Numbered from the stretch's first letter, positions 47,838-59,926 are shown. The stretch: DNA of 64,000 nt from Pseudomonadota bacterium (GCA_023389055.1 JAEWFA010000053.1:96402-160401), one strand, 5' to 3'. The notes: a model not told the origin generated them from the letters alone. Made by a program: numbers and translations.

Positions 47838-50186
47838 ATGGTCAAGCTGGAGATCGACGGCCGCGAGGTCGAGGTGCCCGAGGGCAGCATGCTGATGCAT
47901 GCGGCGAACGAGCTCGACATCTACATCCCGCATTTCTGCTATCACAAGAAGCTGTCGATCGCGGCGAACTGCCGGATGTGCCTGGTCGAGGTCGAGAAGG
48001 CGCCCAAGCCGCTGCCGGCGTGTGCCACGCCCGTGAGCAACGGGATGAAGGTCTTCACGCGCTCGGAGATGGCGCTGCGCGCGCAGAAGGGCGTGATGGA
48101 GTTCCTGCTGATCAACCACCCGCTCGACTGTCCCGTGTGCGACAAGGGCGGCGAGTGCCAGTTGCAGGACCTCTCCGTGGGCTACGGCTATTCCGCCTCG
48201 CAGTTCAAGGAGCGCAAGCGCGTCGTAACGCCCAAGCCGATGGGCCCGCTGATCTCCGCGCGCGAGATGCAGCGCTGCATCCACTGCACGCGCTGCGTTC
48301 GTTTCGGCATCGAGATCGGCGGCGTGCAGGAACTCGGGATGGCCAATCGCGGCGAGCATTCCGAGATCCTCTCGTTCGTCGGCCGCGCGGTCGACTCCGA
48401 ACTGTCGGGCAACATGATCGACGTGTGTCCGGTGGGCGCGCTGTTGAGCAAGCCGTTCCGCTTCACTGCGCGCAACTGGGAACTCGCGCGGCGCAAGTCG
48501 GTGGCGCCGCACGACTCGCTCGGCTCGAACCTCATCGTGCAGGTGCGCGGCAACCGCGTGATGCGCGTTCTGCCGCTGGAGAACGAGTCGGTCAACGAGT
48601 GCTGGCTGTCCGACCGCGACCGCTTCTCCTACCAGGGGCTGGCGAGCGAGGAGCGGCTCGATGCGCCGATGATCCGCCAGGACGGCGAGTGGCGCGTCAC
48701 CGACTGGGCCACCGCGCTCGACTACGCTTCGCACGCGATCCGCACCGTGCGCACCGAACACGGTGCGCAGTCGATCGGTGCGCTCGGTTCCGGGCAGAGC
48801 ACCGTCGAGGAGCTTCACCTGCTGGCTCGCCTCGCGCGCGGGCTGGGCAGCGAGAACGTCGACTTCCGCACGCGCCAGGTCGATTTCGCCGCCGACGCGT
48901 TGCGCGAAGGCATCCCGTGGCTCGGCATGCCGGTGGCCGACGCCGAGTCGCTCGACCGCCTGTTGCTGGTCGGCTCGACGCTGCGCAAGGACCACCCGCT
49001 GTTCGCGGCTCGCATCCGCAAGGCCGCGAAGGCCGGCGCGCAGGTTTCGATCGTGCATGCGGCCGACGACGACCTGCTGATGCCGGTGGCAAACCGCATC
49101 GTCGTCGCGCCGTCGCGCTGGTTGCAGGCGCTGCGCGACGTGCTCGCGGCGCTGCGCGATGACTCCGCGGCGAGCGATGCCGCCCGCGCCGTCGCGGCGT
49201 CGCTGAAGAGCGGCGAGAAGCGCGCGGTGCTGGTGGGCAACGAAGCGCTCTACCATCCGCAGGCTGCGCAGATCCTGGCGCTCGCGCACGCCGTCGCCGA
49301 GGCCTCGTCGGCGCGCTTCGGCGTGATCGGCGATGCGGCCAATGCGGTCGGCGGGTATCTGGCCGGCGCCGTGCCGCGCAACGGCGGACTGAACGCGGCG
49401 CAGATGCTCGAACAACCGCGCAAGCTGTACCTGCTGCTCAACGTCGAGCCCGCGCTCGACGTCGCGCGACCGGCCGTTGCGCTCGACGCGCTGGCGAAGG
49501 CCGAGTCGGTGATCGCACTTGCCACGTACCGCTCGCGCGAGTTGATGGAACTGGCCGACTGCCTGCTGCCGATCACGCCGTTCACCGAGACCTCGGGCAC
49601 CTACGTGAATGCCGAGGGCAGGGCGCAGTCATTCAACGGCGTCGTCCCGCCGCTGGCCGATTCGCGGCCCGCGTGGAAGGTGCTGCGCGTGCTCGGCAAC
49701 CTGCTCGAGGTCGACGGCTTCGAGATCGAGAGTCCCGAGCAGGTGCGCAACGACGCGCTTGCGGGCGATCTCGCGGCGAAGATGAACAACGCGCTTCGCC
49801 AGGCGCCCGACGCCGCTGCAACGCCTGCCGCGACGCAGTCGGGCGACGGCGCGCTCGAGCGACTCGTCGAAGTGCCGATCTACGCGGTCGATCCGGTCGT
49901 TCGTCGCTCGCCCCCTCTGCAGTTGACCAACGACGCGCTGCTCGCGCCGCGCGCGCGGATGAATTCGACGACCGTCGCGCGGCTCGGCCTGCAGCCGGGC
50001 GAGCCGGTGCTGGTGCGCCAGTCGCGCGGCGAGCGCTCGGGCGAAGCCGTTCTCGAACTTGCCATCGACGACGCGCTGGCCGACGGCGTCGTTCGCGTGC
50101 CGGCGGGATTGTCCGAAACCGCTGCCCTGCCCGAGGGCGTGGGGCCGATCCACGTCGAGCGCTTCGTTCCCGGCCGTTCGCACTGA
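47838..50186 (+). CDS. nuoG: NADH-quinone oxidoreductase subunit G
   Basis: The 782-residue subunit carries the electron-wire clusters. The N-terminal ferredoxin domain has HFCYHKKLSIAANCRMCLVEV with PACATPV (2Fe-2S), then HPLDCPVCDKGGECQLQD (His/Cys cluster), then CIHCTRCVRF and MIDVCPVGALLSKPF (4Fe-4S). A molybdopterin-oxidoreductase-like domain follows (about 215-680) without a working molybdenum site. Its length is typical for betaproteobacteria. Confidence 0.95.
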   Translation: MVKLEIDGREVEVPEGSMLMHAANELDIYIPHFCYHKKLSIAANCRMCLVEVEKAPKPLPACATPVSNGMKVFTRSEMALRAQKGVMEFLLINHPLDCPVCDKGGECQLQDLSVGYGYSASQFKERKRVVTPKPMGPLISAREMQRCIHCTRCVRFGIEIGGVQELGMANRGEHSEILSFVGRAVDSELSGNMIDVCPVGALLSKPFRFTARNWELARRKSVAPHDSLGSNLIVQVRGNRVMRVLPLENESVNECWLSDRDRFSYQGLASEERLDAPMIRQDGEWRVTDWATALDYASHAIRTVRTEHGAQSIGALGSGQSTVEELHLLARLARGLGSENVDFRTRQVDFAADALREGIPWLGMPVADAESLDRLLLVGSTLRKDHPLFAARIRKAAKAGAQVSIVHAADDDLLMPVANRIVVAPSRWLQALRDVLAALRDDSAASDAARAVAASLKSGEKRAVLVGNEALYHPQAAQILALAHAVAEASSARFGVIGDAANAVGGYLAGAVPRNGGLNAAQMLEQPRKLYLLLNVEPALDVARPAVALDALAKAESVIALATYRSRELMELADCLLPITPFTETSGTYVNAEGRAQSFNGVVPPLADSRPAWKVLRVLGNLLEVDGFEIESPEQVRNDALAGDLAAKMNNALRQAPDAAATPAATQSGDGALERLVEVPIYAVDPVVRRSPPLQLTNDALLAPRARMNSTTVARLGLQPGEPVLVRQSRGERSGEAVLELAIDDALADGVVRVPAGLSETAALPEGVGPIHVERFVPGRSH

Positions 50187-50202
50187 GCAATCCGAAGATC
50201 CC

Positions 50203-51276
50203 ATGGACAACCTGTTGAACGGCTTGACGACGTGGGGCGAGGGCACGCTGGGCGGCGCCTGGCCCGTCGTCTGGAATCTCGTGAAGATCGTCCTGCTCGT
50301 GTTGCCGCTGCTCGGCGCGGTCGCCTATCTCACGTTGTGGGAGCGCAAGCTGATCGGCTTCATGCACCTGCGACTCGGACCGAACCGCGTCGGCCCCGGA
50401 GGGCTGCTGCAGCCGATCGCCGACGCGTTCAAGCTGATCTTCAAGGAGATCATTCTTCCGTCGCAGGCGAGCCGCGGCCTGTACATCCTCGGACCGGTGA
50501 TGACGATCATGCCGGCAATGGCGGCGTGGGCGGTCATCCCCTTCGGTCCCGAGCAGGTGCTGGCCAACGTCAACGCGGGCGTGCTGCTGCTGCTGGCGAT
50601 CACCTCGGTCGAGGTCTACGGCGTCATCATCGCCGGCTGGGCGTCGAACTCGAAATACGCCTTCCTCGGCGCGATGCGCGCGTCGGCGCAGATGCTCTCG
50701 TACGAACTGGGCATCGGTTTCGCGCTCGTCGTCGTGCTGATGGTCTCCGGGAGCATGAACTTCAGCGACATCGTCGTGGGCCAGGACCGCGGCTGGTTCG
50801 CCGATCGCGGCATCAACTTCCTGTCGTGGAACTGGCTGCCGCTGCTGCCGATCTTCGTCGTCTACGTGGTGTCGTCGGTGGCCGAGACGAACCGGCATCC
50901 GTTCGACGTCGTCGAGGGCGAATCGGAGATCGTCGCCGGGCACATGGTCGAGTACTCGGGCATGGGCTTCGCGATCTTCTTCCTCGCCGAATACGCGAAC
51001 ATGATCCTGCTGTCGGCGGTGGCGTCGATCCTGTTCCTCGGCGGATGGCTGCCGCCGATCGACTCTGTGGTTTTCAACTGGATTCCGGGCTGGATATGGC
51101 TCGGGATCAAGACTTTCTTCGTCGTTTCGCTGTACATCTGGTTCCGCGCGACCTTCCCGCGCTACCGCTACGACCAGATCATGCGACTCGGCTGGAAGAT
51201 CTTCATTCCGGTCACCCTGTTCTGGCTGGTCGTCGTCGCCGTCTGGATGCAGACGCCCTGGAACCTCTGGGACTGA
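50203..51276 (+). CDS. nuoH: NADH-quinone oxidoreductase subunit H
   Basis: The 357-residue membrane subunit links the arms and forms the quinone entry. It has eight membrane segments and the signatures TLWERKLIGFMHLRLGPNRVGP, DAFKLIFKEI and SVAETNRHPFDVVEGESEIVAGHMVEYSG-type loop (acidic residues for proton coupling). ATG 50203 is 16 bases after nuoG. Confidence 0.96.
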   Translation: MDNLLNGLTTWGEGTLGGAWPVVWNLVKIVLLVLPLLGAVAYLTLWERKLIGFMHLRLGPNRVGPGGLLQPIADAFKLIFKEIILPSQASRGLYILGPVMTIMPAMAAWAVIPFGPEQVLANVNAGVLLLLAITSVEVYGVIIAGWASNSKYAFLGAMRASAQMLSYELGIGFALVVVLMVSGSMNFSDIVVGQDRGWFADRGINFLSWNWLPLLPIFVVYVVSSVAETNRHPFDVVEGESEIVAGHMVEYSGMGFAIFFLAEYANMILLSAVASILFLGGWLPPIDSVVFNWIPGWIWLGIKTFFVVSLYIWFRATFPRYRYDQIMRLGWKIFIPVTLFWLVVVAVWMQTPWNLWD

Positions 51277-51297
51277 TCGGCGCAGGAGCGCACCCCA

Positions 51298-51786
51298 ATG
51301 GCTGCCGTAAAGGACTTCCTCTCCAGTTTCATGCTTCGCGAGATGCTCGACGGCCTGCGGGTCACGGGCAGGTACCTGTTCGCTCGCAAGATCACGATCC
51401 AGTACCCGGAGGAAAAGACGCCGAAGTCGCCGCGCTTTCGCGGCCTGCACGCGTTGCGTCGCTATCCGAACGGCGAGGAGCGCTGCATCGCATGCAAGCT
51501 GTGCGAGGCGGTCTGCCCGGCGCTGGCGATCACGATCGAATCGGCCGAGCGCGACGACGGCACGCGACGCACCACGCGCTACGACATCGACCTCACCAAG
51601 TGCATTTTCTGCGGCTTCTGCGAGGAGAGCTGTCCGGTCGACTCGATCGTCGAGACGAACCTGCTCGAGTACCACGGCGAGAAGCGCGGCGACCTGTACT
51701 TCACCAAGGAGATGCTGCTCGCGGTGGGCGACCGCTACGAGCAGCAGATCGCCGCCGACCGCGCGGCCGACTCGCGCTACCGCTGA
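51298..51786 (+). CDS. nuoI: NADH-quinone oxidoreductase subunit I
   Basis: The 162-residue peripheral protein has two 4Fe-4S motifs, CIACKLCEAVCPALAI and CIFCGFCEESCPVDSI, passing electrons towards NuoB. The N-terminal helix (LREMLDGLRVTGRYLF) lies on the membrane. Confidence 0.96.
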   Translation: MAAVKDFLSSFMLREMLDGLRVTGRYLFARKITIQYPEEKTPKSPRFRGLHALRRYPNGEERCIACKLCEAVCPALAITIESAERDDGTRRTTRYDIDLTKCIFCGFCEESCPVDSIVETNLLEYHGEKRGDLYFTKEMLLAVGDRYEQQIAADRAADSRYR

Positions 51787-51796
51787 CCGCCGCCCG

Positions 51797-52408
51797 ATGA
51801 TCGCCCAGACGCTGCTCTTCTACGTATTCGCCGCAGTCACGGTCTTCTCGGCCGTGCGCGTGATCACCGCGCGCAACCCGGTGCACTCGGTGCTCTTCCT
51901 CGTGCTCACCTTCGCCTCGGTGGCGTGCATCTGGCTGCTGCTGCGCGCCGAGTTCCTGGCGATCGCGCTGGTGCTCGTCTACGTGGGCGCGGTGATGGTG
52001 CTGTTCCTGTTCGTCGTGATGATGCTCGACATCAACCTCGATCGCGTGCGGCACGGCTTCTGGCGCAACCTGCCCGTGGCGCTGTTCGTCGGCATCGTGA
52101 TGGTGATCGAACTCGCGCTGGTGCTGATGACGGCGTTCAACGACCCGCAGAGCAACGTTCCGCCGCTGCCTGCCGACTACAGCAACACGAAGGCGCTGGG
52201 CAGACTGCTGTACACCGATTACGTGTTCGCCTTCGAGACCGCGGCGGTGGTGCTGCTGCTGGCGATGGTCGCCGCCATCGGCCTGACGCTGCGCCGGCGC
52301 AAGGATGCGCGCTACAGCAACGCCGCCGTCGCCGTGCGCACGCGCGCGGCCGATCGCCTCCGCATCGTTCGAATCCCGGCCCGTCCGCGCGACGCGGAGC
52401 CCTCATGA
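51797..52408 (+). CDS. nuoJ: NADH-quinone oxidoreductase subunit J
   Basis: The 203-residue membrane protein has five membrane segments; ARNPVHSVLFLVLTF and the conserved VYVGAVMVLFLFVVMMLDI are typical. The C-terminus is basic. Its stop overlaps the nuoK start (ATGA). Confidence 0.95.
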   Translation: MIAQTLLFYVFAAVTVFSAVRVITARNPVHSVLFLVLTFASVACIWLLLRAEFLAIALVLVYVGAVMVLFLFVVMMLDINLDRVRHGFWRNLPVALFVGIVMVIELALVLMTAFNDPQSNVPPLPADYSNTKALGRLLYTDYVFAFETAAVVLLLAMVAAIGLTLRRRKDARYSNAAVAVRTRAADRLRIVRIPARPRDAEPS

Positions 52409-52713
52409 CCCTGACGCTCGCCCACTACCTGGTGCTCGGCGCGATCCTGTTCGCGATCAGCATCACCGGCATCTTCCTGAACCGGCGCAACGTCATCATC
52501 GTGCTGATGGCGATCGAGCTGATGCTGCTCGCGGTGAACCTGAATTTCATCGCGTTCTCGCATTTCCTCGGCGATGCCGCCGGACAGATCTTCGTCTTCT
52601 TCATCATGACCGTCGCCGCCGCCGAGGCCGCGATCGGACTGGCGATCCTCGTCGTGCTGTTCCGGACGATCGAGTCGATCGACGTGAAGGACCTCGACGC
52701 CCTGAAGGGTTGA
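52405..52713 (+). CDS. nuoK: NADH-quinone oxidoreductase subunit K
   Basis: The 102-residue protein has three membrane segments; the conserved glutamates are in VLMAIELMLLAVNLNF and AAAEAAIGLAILVVLF, which take part in proton transfer. The start overlaps the nuoJ stop by four bases. Confidence 0.96.
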   Translation: MTLTLAHYLVLGAILFAISITGIFLNRRNVIIVLMAIELMLLAVNLNFIAFSHFLGDAAGQIFVFFIMTVAAAEAAIGLAILVVLFRTIESIDVKDLDALKG

Positions 52714-52753
52714 CGGCGCCCGCGCCCCGAACAAGAAGCGACTTCCGCCCGCA

Positions 52754-54778
<2,025 letters not shown>

Positions 54779-54804
54779 AGAACGCGAAGAATCACTACCC
54801 GTAC

Positions 54805-56286
54805 ATGAGCTCCTTTCCGACCCTCAGCGCCGCGATCTGGATTCCCATCGTCTTCGGCGTGATCCTGCTGCTGATCGGCAGCCGGCAAAGTCCGTGGATC
54901 CTGCGCAGCGTCGCGCTGGTCGGCGCGCTGCTCGGCCTGGCGGTGACGCTGCCGCTGTACACCGACTTCGACCGCGGCACGGCGGCGATGCAGTTCGTCG
55001 AGCAGGCGCCGTGGATTCCGGTACTAGCCTCCACCTACCATCTCGGCGTGGACGGACTGTCGGTCTGGTTCGTGCTGCTCACCGCGATCATCACGGTGTT
55101 CACCGTGGTGGCGAGCTGGGAGTCGATCGAGAAGAAGATCGCGCAGTTCATGGCCGCGGTCCTGATCCTCTCGGGGCTGATGGTCGGCGTGTTCAGCGCG
55201 CTCGACGGGCTGCTGTTCTACGTGTTCTTCGAAGCGACGCTGATCCCGATGTACATCATCATCGGGCTCTGGGGCGGACCGAACCGCATCTACGCGGCGT
55301 TCAAGTTCTTCCTGTACACGCTGGCCGGGTCGCTGCTCACGCTCGTCGCGCTCGTCTGGCTGTACATGAAGTCGGGGTCGTTCTCGATCCTCGACTGGCA
55401 CGCGCTGCCGCTGTCGTTGAACGAGCAACTGCTCGTGTTCGTCGCTTTCCTCGCCGCATTCGCCGTCAAGGTGCCGATGTGGCCCGTGCACACATGGTTG
55501 CCCGATGCGCACGTCGAGGCGCCCACCGGCGGTTCGGTGGTGCTGGCGGCGGTGATGCTCAAGCTGGGTGCCTACGGCTTCGTGCGGTTCTCGCTGCCGA
55601 TCACGCCCGACGCGAGCCACGAGCTGGCGGGCATGATGATCGCGCTGGCGCTGATCGCGATCGTCTACATCGGACTGGTGGCGATCGTCCAGGCCGACAT
55701 GAAGAAGCTCGTCGCGTACTCGTCGGTGGCGCACATGGGATTCGTCGTCCTCGGCTTCTTCCTGTTCGATCCGCTGGGCATGCAGGGCGCGCTCGTGCAG
55801 ATGCTCTCGCACGGCTTCGTCTCCGGCGCGATGTTCATGTGCATCGGCGTGCTCTACGACCGCCTGCACACGCGCCAGATCGCCGACTACGGCGGCGTCG
55901 TCAACGTGATGCCGAAGTTCGCCGCGCTGTTCCTGCTGTTCTCGATGGCCAACGCCGGCCTGCCCGGCACGTCGGCCTTCGTCGGCGAGTTCTTCGTCAT
56001 CCTGTCGTCGGTGGGCGTGAACCTGTGGATCGGCGTGGCGGCGGCCACCGCGCTGATCACCGCGGCCTCGTACTCGCTGTGGATGTACAAGCGCGTGGTG
56101 TTCGGTGCCGTGGCCAACGAGCGCGTCGCGCAGATGAAGGACGTCGGCCTGCGCGAATTCTGGATGTTGTTCGCGATGGCACTGCTCGTGCTCGGGCTGG
56201 GGGTGTATCCCAGGCCCGTCACCGACATGATGGACGCTTCGGTCCAGGCGCTGCTGCAGCACGTCTCCCACTCGAAGCTCCAGTGA
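54805..56286 (+). CDS. nuoM: NADH-quinone oxidoreductase subunit M
   Basis: The 493-residue antiporter-like subunit shows FFEATLIPMYIIIGLWGG (Glu), FLAAFAVKVPMWPVHTWLPDAHVEAPT (Lys) and QMLSHGFVSGAMFMCIG. ATG 54805 lacks a strong ribosome binding site and lies 26 bases after nuoL. It pumps one of the protons of complex I. Confidence 0.95.
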   Translation: MSSFPTLSAAIWIPIVFGVILLLIGSRQSPWILRSVALVGALLGLAVTLPLYTDFDRGTAAMQFVEQAPWIPVLASTYHLGVDGLSVWFVLLTAIITVFTVVASWESIEKKIAQFMAAVLILSGLMVGVFSALDGLLFYVFFEATLIPMYIIIGLWGGPNRIYAAFKFFLYTLAGSLLTLVALVWLYMKSGSFSILDWHALPLSLNEQLLVFVAFLAAFAVKVPMWPVHTWLPDAHVEAPTGGSVVLAAVMLKLGAYGFVRFSLPITPDASHELAGMMIALALIAIVYIGLVAIVQADMKKLVAYSSVAHMGFVVLGFFLFDPLGMQGALVQMLSHGFVSGAMFMCIGVLYDRLHTRQIADYGGVVNVMPKFAALFLLFSMANAGLPGTSAFVGEFFVILSSVGVNLWIGVAAATALITAASYSLWMYKRVVFGAVANERVAQMKDVGLREFWMLFAMALLVLGLGVYPRPVTDMMDASVQALLQHVSHSKLQ

Positions 56287-56308
56287 AAGCTCCGGCGAAA
56301 TACGCGAG

Positions 56309-57784
56309 ATGAATCCCCAACTGCTCAATACCTGGGCGGCTGCGCCCGAGATCGCGCTGCTCGTGGCGATCTGCGTGGTGCTGCTGGTCGACGCCTGGGT
56401 TCCGCCCGAGAAGCGGATCAGCACGGCCGGCATGTCGCTGATCGCGATCGCGATCCCGACCGTGATCACGCTGTGGCAAATCGGCCAGCCCGTGCAGTAC
56501 GCCTTCGGCGGAATGTACGTCGCCGACCTGTTCGCGCACCTGCTCAAGCTGTCGTCGTACGTTTCGATGGCGGTGGTCATCGTCTACGGCAACGCCTACG
56601 TGCGCGAGCGACCGATCCCGCTCGGCGAATTCCACTCGCTGGTGCTGTTCTCGCTGCTCGGCCAGATGGTGATGATGTCGGCGTCGAACATGCTGCTCAT
56701 CTACCTCGGCCTCGAGCTGATGTCGCTCGCGCTGTACGCGATGATCGCGCTGCAGCGCGACGCGCGGCTGCCGGGCGAGGCGGCGATGAAGTATTTCGTG
56801 CTCGGCGCGCTTTCCTCGGGCTTCCTGCTGTACGGGATGTCGATGATCTACGGCGGCACCGGCAGCCTCGATCTCGCGCAGATCGCCACCACCTACGCGT
56901 CGGGGCAGGCCGACACCACCGTCTTCACCTTCGGCGTCGTCTTCATCGTCGCGGGGCTCGCGTTCAAGCTCGGCGCCGTGCCGTTCCACATGTGGCTGCC
57001 CGACGTCTACGACGGAGCGCATACGGCAGCGACGCTCGTCATCGCCACGGGCTCGAAGCTCGCCGCGTTCGCGATCGCGTTCCGGCTGCTCGTCGAGGGC
57101 CTGGTCGGCGTGGCGGCCGACTGGCAGATGATGCTGATGGTGCTCGCGGTGCTGTCGCTGGCGATCGGCAACATCGTCGGCGTGGCGCAGACGAACTTCA
57201 AGCGGATGCTCGCGTACTCGACGATCTCGCAGATCGGCTTCGTGCTGCTCGGCCTGCTCGCCGGCGTCGTCGACGGGAACATGTCGTCGGCCGCCACCGC
57301 CTACGGCGCCGCATTGTTCTACCTCGTCACCTACGTGCTGACCACGCTCGGAACCTTCGGCCTGGTGCTGCTGATGGCGCGCGCCGGCTTCGAGTCCGAG
57401 TCGATCGACGACCTGAAGGGCCTGAACCGGCGCAGCCCGTGGCTCGCGCTAATGCTGCTGCTGATGATGTTCTCGCTGGCCGGCATCCCCCCGCTGGTGG
57501 GCTTCTACGCCAAGCTCGTCGTGCTCAAGGCGCTGATCGACGCAGGACAGGTGTGGCTGGCGGTGGTCGCCGTCGTGTTCTCGCTGATCGGCGCGTTCTA
57601 CTACGTGCGCGTCGTCAAGGCGATGTACTTCGACGAGCCGACGCAGACGGTGGCGATCGAGCCGCAGCCGGCGGCCAGCGCGACGATGGCGGTCAACGGG
57701 ATTGCCGTGCTGCTGCTGGGCATCGTTCCCGGCCCGCTGATGGCGGCCTGTCTCGTCGCGATCCAGCAGGCGCTGGCGACCTGA
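56309..57784 (+). CDS. nuoN: NADH-quinone oxidoreductase subunit N
   Basis: The 491-residue antiporter-like subunit shows IYLGLELMSLALYAMIALQR (Glu), GLAFKLGAVPFHMWLPDVYDGA (Lys) and the C-terminal GFYAKLVVLKALIDAG. It closes the nuo operon; a NUDIX gene starts four bases later in the same direction. Confidence 0.95.
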   Translation: MNPQLLNTWAAAPEIALLVAICVVLLVDAWVPPEKRISTAGMSLIAIAIPTVITLWQIGQPVQYAFGGMYVADLFAHLLKLSSYVSMAVVIVYGNAYVRERPIPLGEFHSLVLFSLLGQMVMMSASNMLLIYLGLELMSLALYAMIALQRDARLPGEAAMKYFVLGALSSGFLLYGMSMIYGGTGSLDLAQIATTYASGQADTTVFTFGVVFIVAGLAFKLGAVPFHMWLPDVYDGAHTAATLVIATGSKLAAFAIAFRLLVEGLVGVAADWQMMLMVLAVLSLAIGNIVGVAQTNFKRMLAYSTISQIGFVLLGLLAGVVDGNMSSAATAYGAALFYLVTYVLTTLGTFGLVLLMARAGFESESIDDLKGLNRRSPWLALMLLLMMFSLAGIPPLVGFYAKLVVLKALIDAGQVWLAVVAVVFSLIGAFYYVRVVKAMYFDEPTQTVAIEPQPAASATMAVNGIAVLLLGIVPGPLMAACLVAIQQALAT

Positions 57785-57788
57785 GAAC

Positions 57789-58361
57789 ATGAAGGACCTG
57801 CGCGAAACGACGATCGACTCGCAGGTCGTCTACGACGGCAACTTCCTGCAGATGCGCCGCGATCGCGTGCGCCTGCCCAACGGCCACGAGAGCGCGCGCG
57901 AATTCATCGTCCACCCGGGCGCAGCGACGATGATCCCGATCTTCCCCGACGAGCGCATCCTCGTGGAACGGCAGTACCGCTACCCCGTCGGCCTGACGAT
58001 GATCGAGATGCCCGCCGGCAAGATCGATCCCGGCGAGAGCGCCATCCAGACCGCCAAGCGCGAGCTCGTCGAGGAGACGGGCTATCTCGCGCGCGAATGG
58101 GCTTTCCTCACGCGGCTGCATCCGGCGATCGGCTTCGCCACCGAGGTGATGGACCTCTTCCTTTGCCGCGACCTCGCGCAGACCACGCACAATCCCGACG
58201 AGGACGAGTTCCTCGAGATCGAGATCGTGCCGCTGGGCTGGCTCGTCGACGAGTTGCGCGCCGGGCGACTCACCGACGTCAAGACGCAGATCGCCACGTT
58301 CTGGCTCGAGCGGATGTTCTCCGGGGCGTGGCCTTGGCCGGAGTTCGAGCGCGAGGCGTAG
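57789..58361 (+). CDS. nudF: NUDIX hydrolase, ADP-ribose pyrophosphatase-like
   Basis: The 190-residue protein has the NUDIX box GKIDPGESAIQTAKRELVEETGY (positions fit Gx5Ex7REUxEExGU), preceded by ILVERQYRYPVGLTMIEMPA, which is typical for ADP-ribose pyrophosphatases. It would hydrolyse ADP-ribose or similar NDP-sugars. Start ATG 57789 is four bases after nuoN, so it is probably read with the operon, fitting a role around NAD metabolism. The exact substrate is not certain. Confidence 0.85.
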   Translation: MKDLRETTIDSQVVYDGNFLQMRRDRVRLPNGHESAREFIVHPGAATMIPIFPDERILVERQYRYPVGLTMIEMPAGKIDPGESAIQTAKRELVEETGYLAREWAFLTRLHPAIGFATEVMDLFLCRDLAQTTHNPDEDEFLEIEIVPLGWLVDELRAGRLTDVKTQIATFWLERMFSGAWPWPEFEREA

Positions 58362-58483
58362 GCCGAGGGTCCGAAGCCCGTTGTTTCGCGCTTCGGGCCA
58401 CCCGACGTCGAGTGCCTTCCAGCCCAGCTCCGCGCTGTCGCGAACAGCTCGCCGGTCGCGCGATGCGCGTCGCGGCGGTACGG

Positions 58484-58568
58484 CGGAAGGGGTGGGATTC
58501 GAACCCACGGACGCTCGCGCGTCGCCGGTTTTCAAGACCGGTGCAATCGGCCGCTCTGCCACCCTTCC
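58484..58568 (-). tRNA. tRNA-Ser (anticodon UGA)
   Basis: An 85-base class II tRNA without encoded CCA. The acceptor GGAAGGG pairs with CCCTTCC, discriminator G. The anticodon stem CCGGT/ACCGG closes CTTGAAA, giving TGA, which reads UCA and other UCN codons. A long variable arm (CGACGCGCGAGCGTC) and T arm GTGGGTTCGAATCCCAC are present. Confidence 0.95.
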
Positions 58569-58581
58569 TGGAAGGATCAGG

Positions 58582-58604
58582 AGTATATCGGGCCCGCGGC
58601 CGTT
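58582..58604 (-). promoter_or_regulatory. Possible promoter of tRNA-Ser
   Basis: A good -10 box TATACT lies on the minus strand at 58582-58587, 14 bases before the tRNA. A -35 box at the right spacing is poor (TGATCG region). The short AT-rich patch in GC-rich sequence supports the -10 call. Confidence 0.35.
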
Positions 58605-58722
58605 CGATCAGGGTGGGCGACCGCCCGTCGGGGCCGTGACTTTTATCACGGGGGCCCACGAACACTTCCATTGCAGAATCCGTCGATCCGGGGGCGCGTC
58701 TCCCAGTTTCCGCGAGGTTTCG

Positions 58723-59919
58723 ATGATCCGTCTCGTTCGTCGGTCTTGCCTGGTCGCCGTCGCAGCCATTGTTGCCGCCTGCGGAGGCGGGGGTGGTGGA
58801 GACGGCGGGACGGGGACGCTCGGCGTGTCGCTCACCGACGCGCCGGCCTGCGGATACGACAACGTGTGGATTCGCGTAACGAAGGTGCGGGCACATCGCA
58901 GCAGCAACGCGGCGGAATCGGCCTCGGGCTGGTCCGAGATCGTGCTCGATGCGCCGCGCGATATCGACCTGCTGGCGCTTCAGAACGGCGAGCTCGAGGA
59001 CCTGGGCCAGACGACGCTGCCGGCGGGGCATTACACGCAATTGCGGCTCGTGCTCGCCGACGATGGCAACGAGGTCGTGCTGAGCGATACCGGGGCGACG
59101 GTGCCGTTGAAGACGCCGAGCGGACAGCAGAGCGGGTTGAAGCTCGTTCACGGCTTCGATATCGAGGATGCGACGACGACCCGCCTCGTGCTCGATTTCG
59201 ACGCGTGCCGCTCGATCGTCAAGGCCGGCGCCAGCGGACAGTACCTGCTCAAGCCGGTGATCTCGGTGATCGCGACGCAGACGGGCGAGGACTCGAACGT
59301 GGCGTCGGTGTCGGGCAGCGCAGGTCAGATCGGTCCGGTCGACGCGCGTGCCGATGCGACCGTTTCGCTGCAGCGCTTCGACACGCAATCGGGCGAGGTC
59401 AGCGTCGTTCGTTCGACCTCGGCTCTCGCCGACGGCGGCTGGACGCTGTCGCCGGTGCCGGTTGCCGACGGCGCTCGCTACCACCTCGTCATCGCATCAC
59501 CCGGCTATTCGACGGTTGTCTACACCGACGTTCCATTGCAGTCGGGTGTTCCCACTACCGTGCCCGCAGTGACGCTGCAATCTTCGACCATGCACGCGCT
59601 CAATGGGACGGTCACGGTCAGCCCGATGCAGAGCGCGGCCATGCGCGCGCTGCAGCGCGTGGTCGACGAGACGGGTGAAGCCGACGACGTCGTCGTCGAG
59701 ATCGCGCACGCGAACAGCGACGCGGACAGCGGAGCGTACGAGATGACGGTTCCCGCTGCGGCCGCGCGCGTCGCGGCGTACGTAGCGAGTTCCCCTTCGT
59801 TCTCCGACGGTGCGAATGCCGGTGTCTATGACGTGTCGGCGCGCGTCGAAGAAGTCACGAAGGTCGAGACCGGCGTGGACGCGAGCGCAGCGGACCAGCA
59901 CGTCGACTTCGCGTTCTGA
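58723..59919 (+). CDS. DUF4382 lipoprotein
   Basis: The 398-residue protein has a lipoprotein signal (CLVAVAAIVAACGGGGGG) and a DUF4382 domain at about 30-180: TLGVSLTDAPACGYDNVWIRVTKV, then IDLLALQNGELEDLGQTTLPAGHYTQ and SGLKLVHGFDI. DUF4382 is a beta-sandwich of unknown function found in exported proteins. The C-terminal half resembles another carboxypeptidase-regulatory-like domain. GCGAGGTTTCG precedes ATG 58723. It stands alone, converging on the histidine kinase gene. Confidence 0.85.
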   Translation: MIRLVRRSCLVAVAAIVAACGGGGGGDGGTGTLGVSLTDAPACGYDNVWIRVTKVRAHRSSNAAESASGWSEIVLDAPRDIDLLALQNGELEDLGQTTLPAGHYTQLRLVLADDGNEVVLSDTGATVPLKTPSGQQSGLKLVHGFDIEDATTTRLVLDFDACRSIVKAGASGQYLLKPVISVIATQTGEDSNVASVSGSAGQIGPVDARADATVSLQRFDTQSGEVSVVRSTSALADGGWTLSPVPVADGARYHLVIASPGYSTVVYTDVPLQSGVPTTVPAVTLQSSTMHALNGTVTVSPMQSAAMRALQRVVDETGEADDVVVEIAHANSDADSGAYEMTVPAAAARVAAYVASSPSFSDGANAGVYDVSARVEEVTKVETGVDASAADQHVDFAF

Positions 59920-59926
59920 GCGCCGA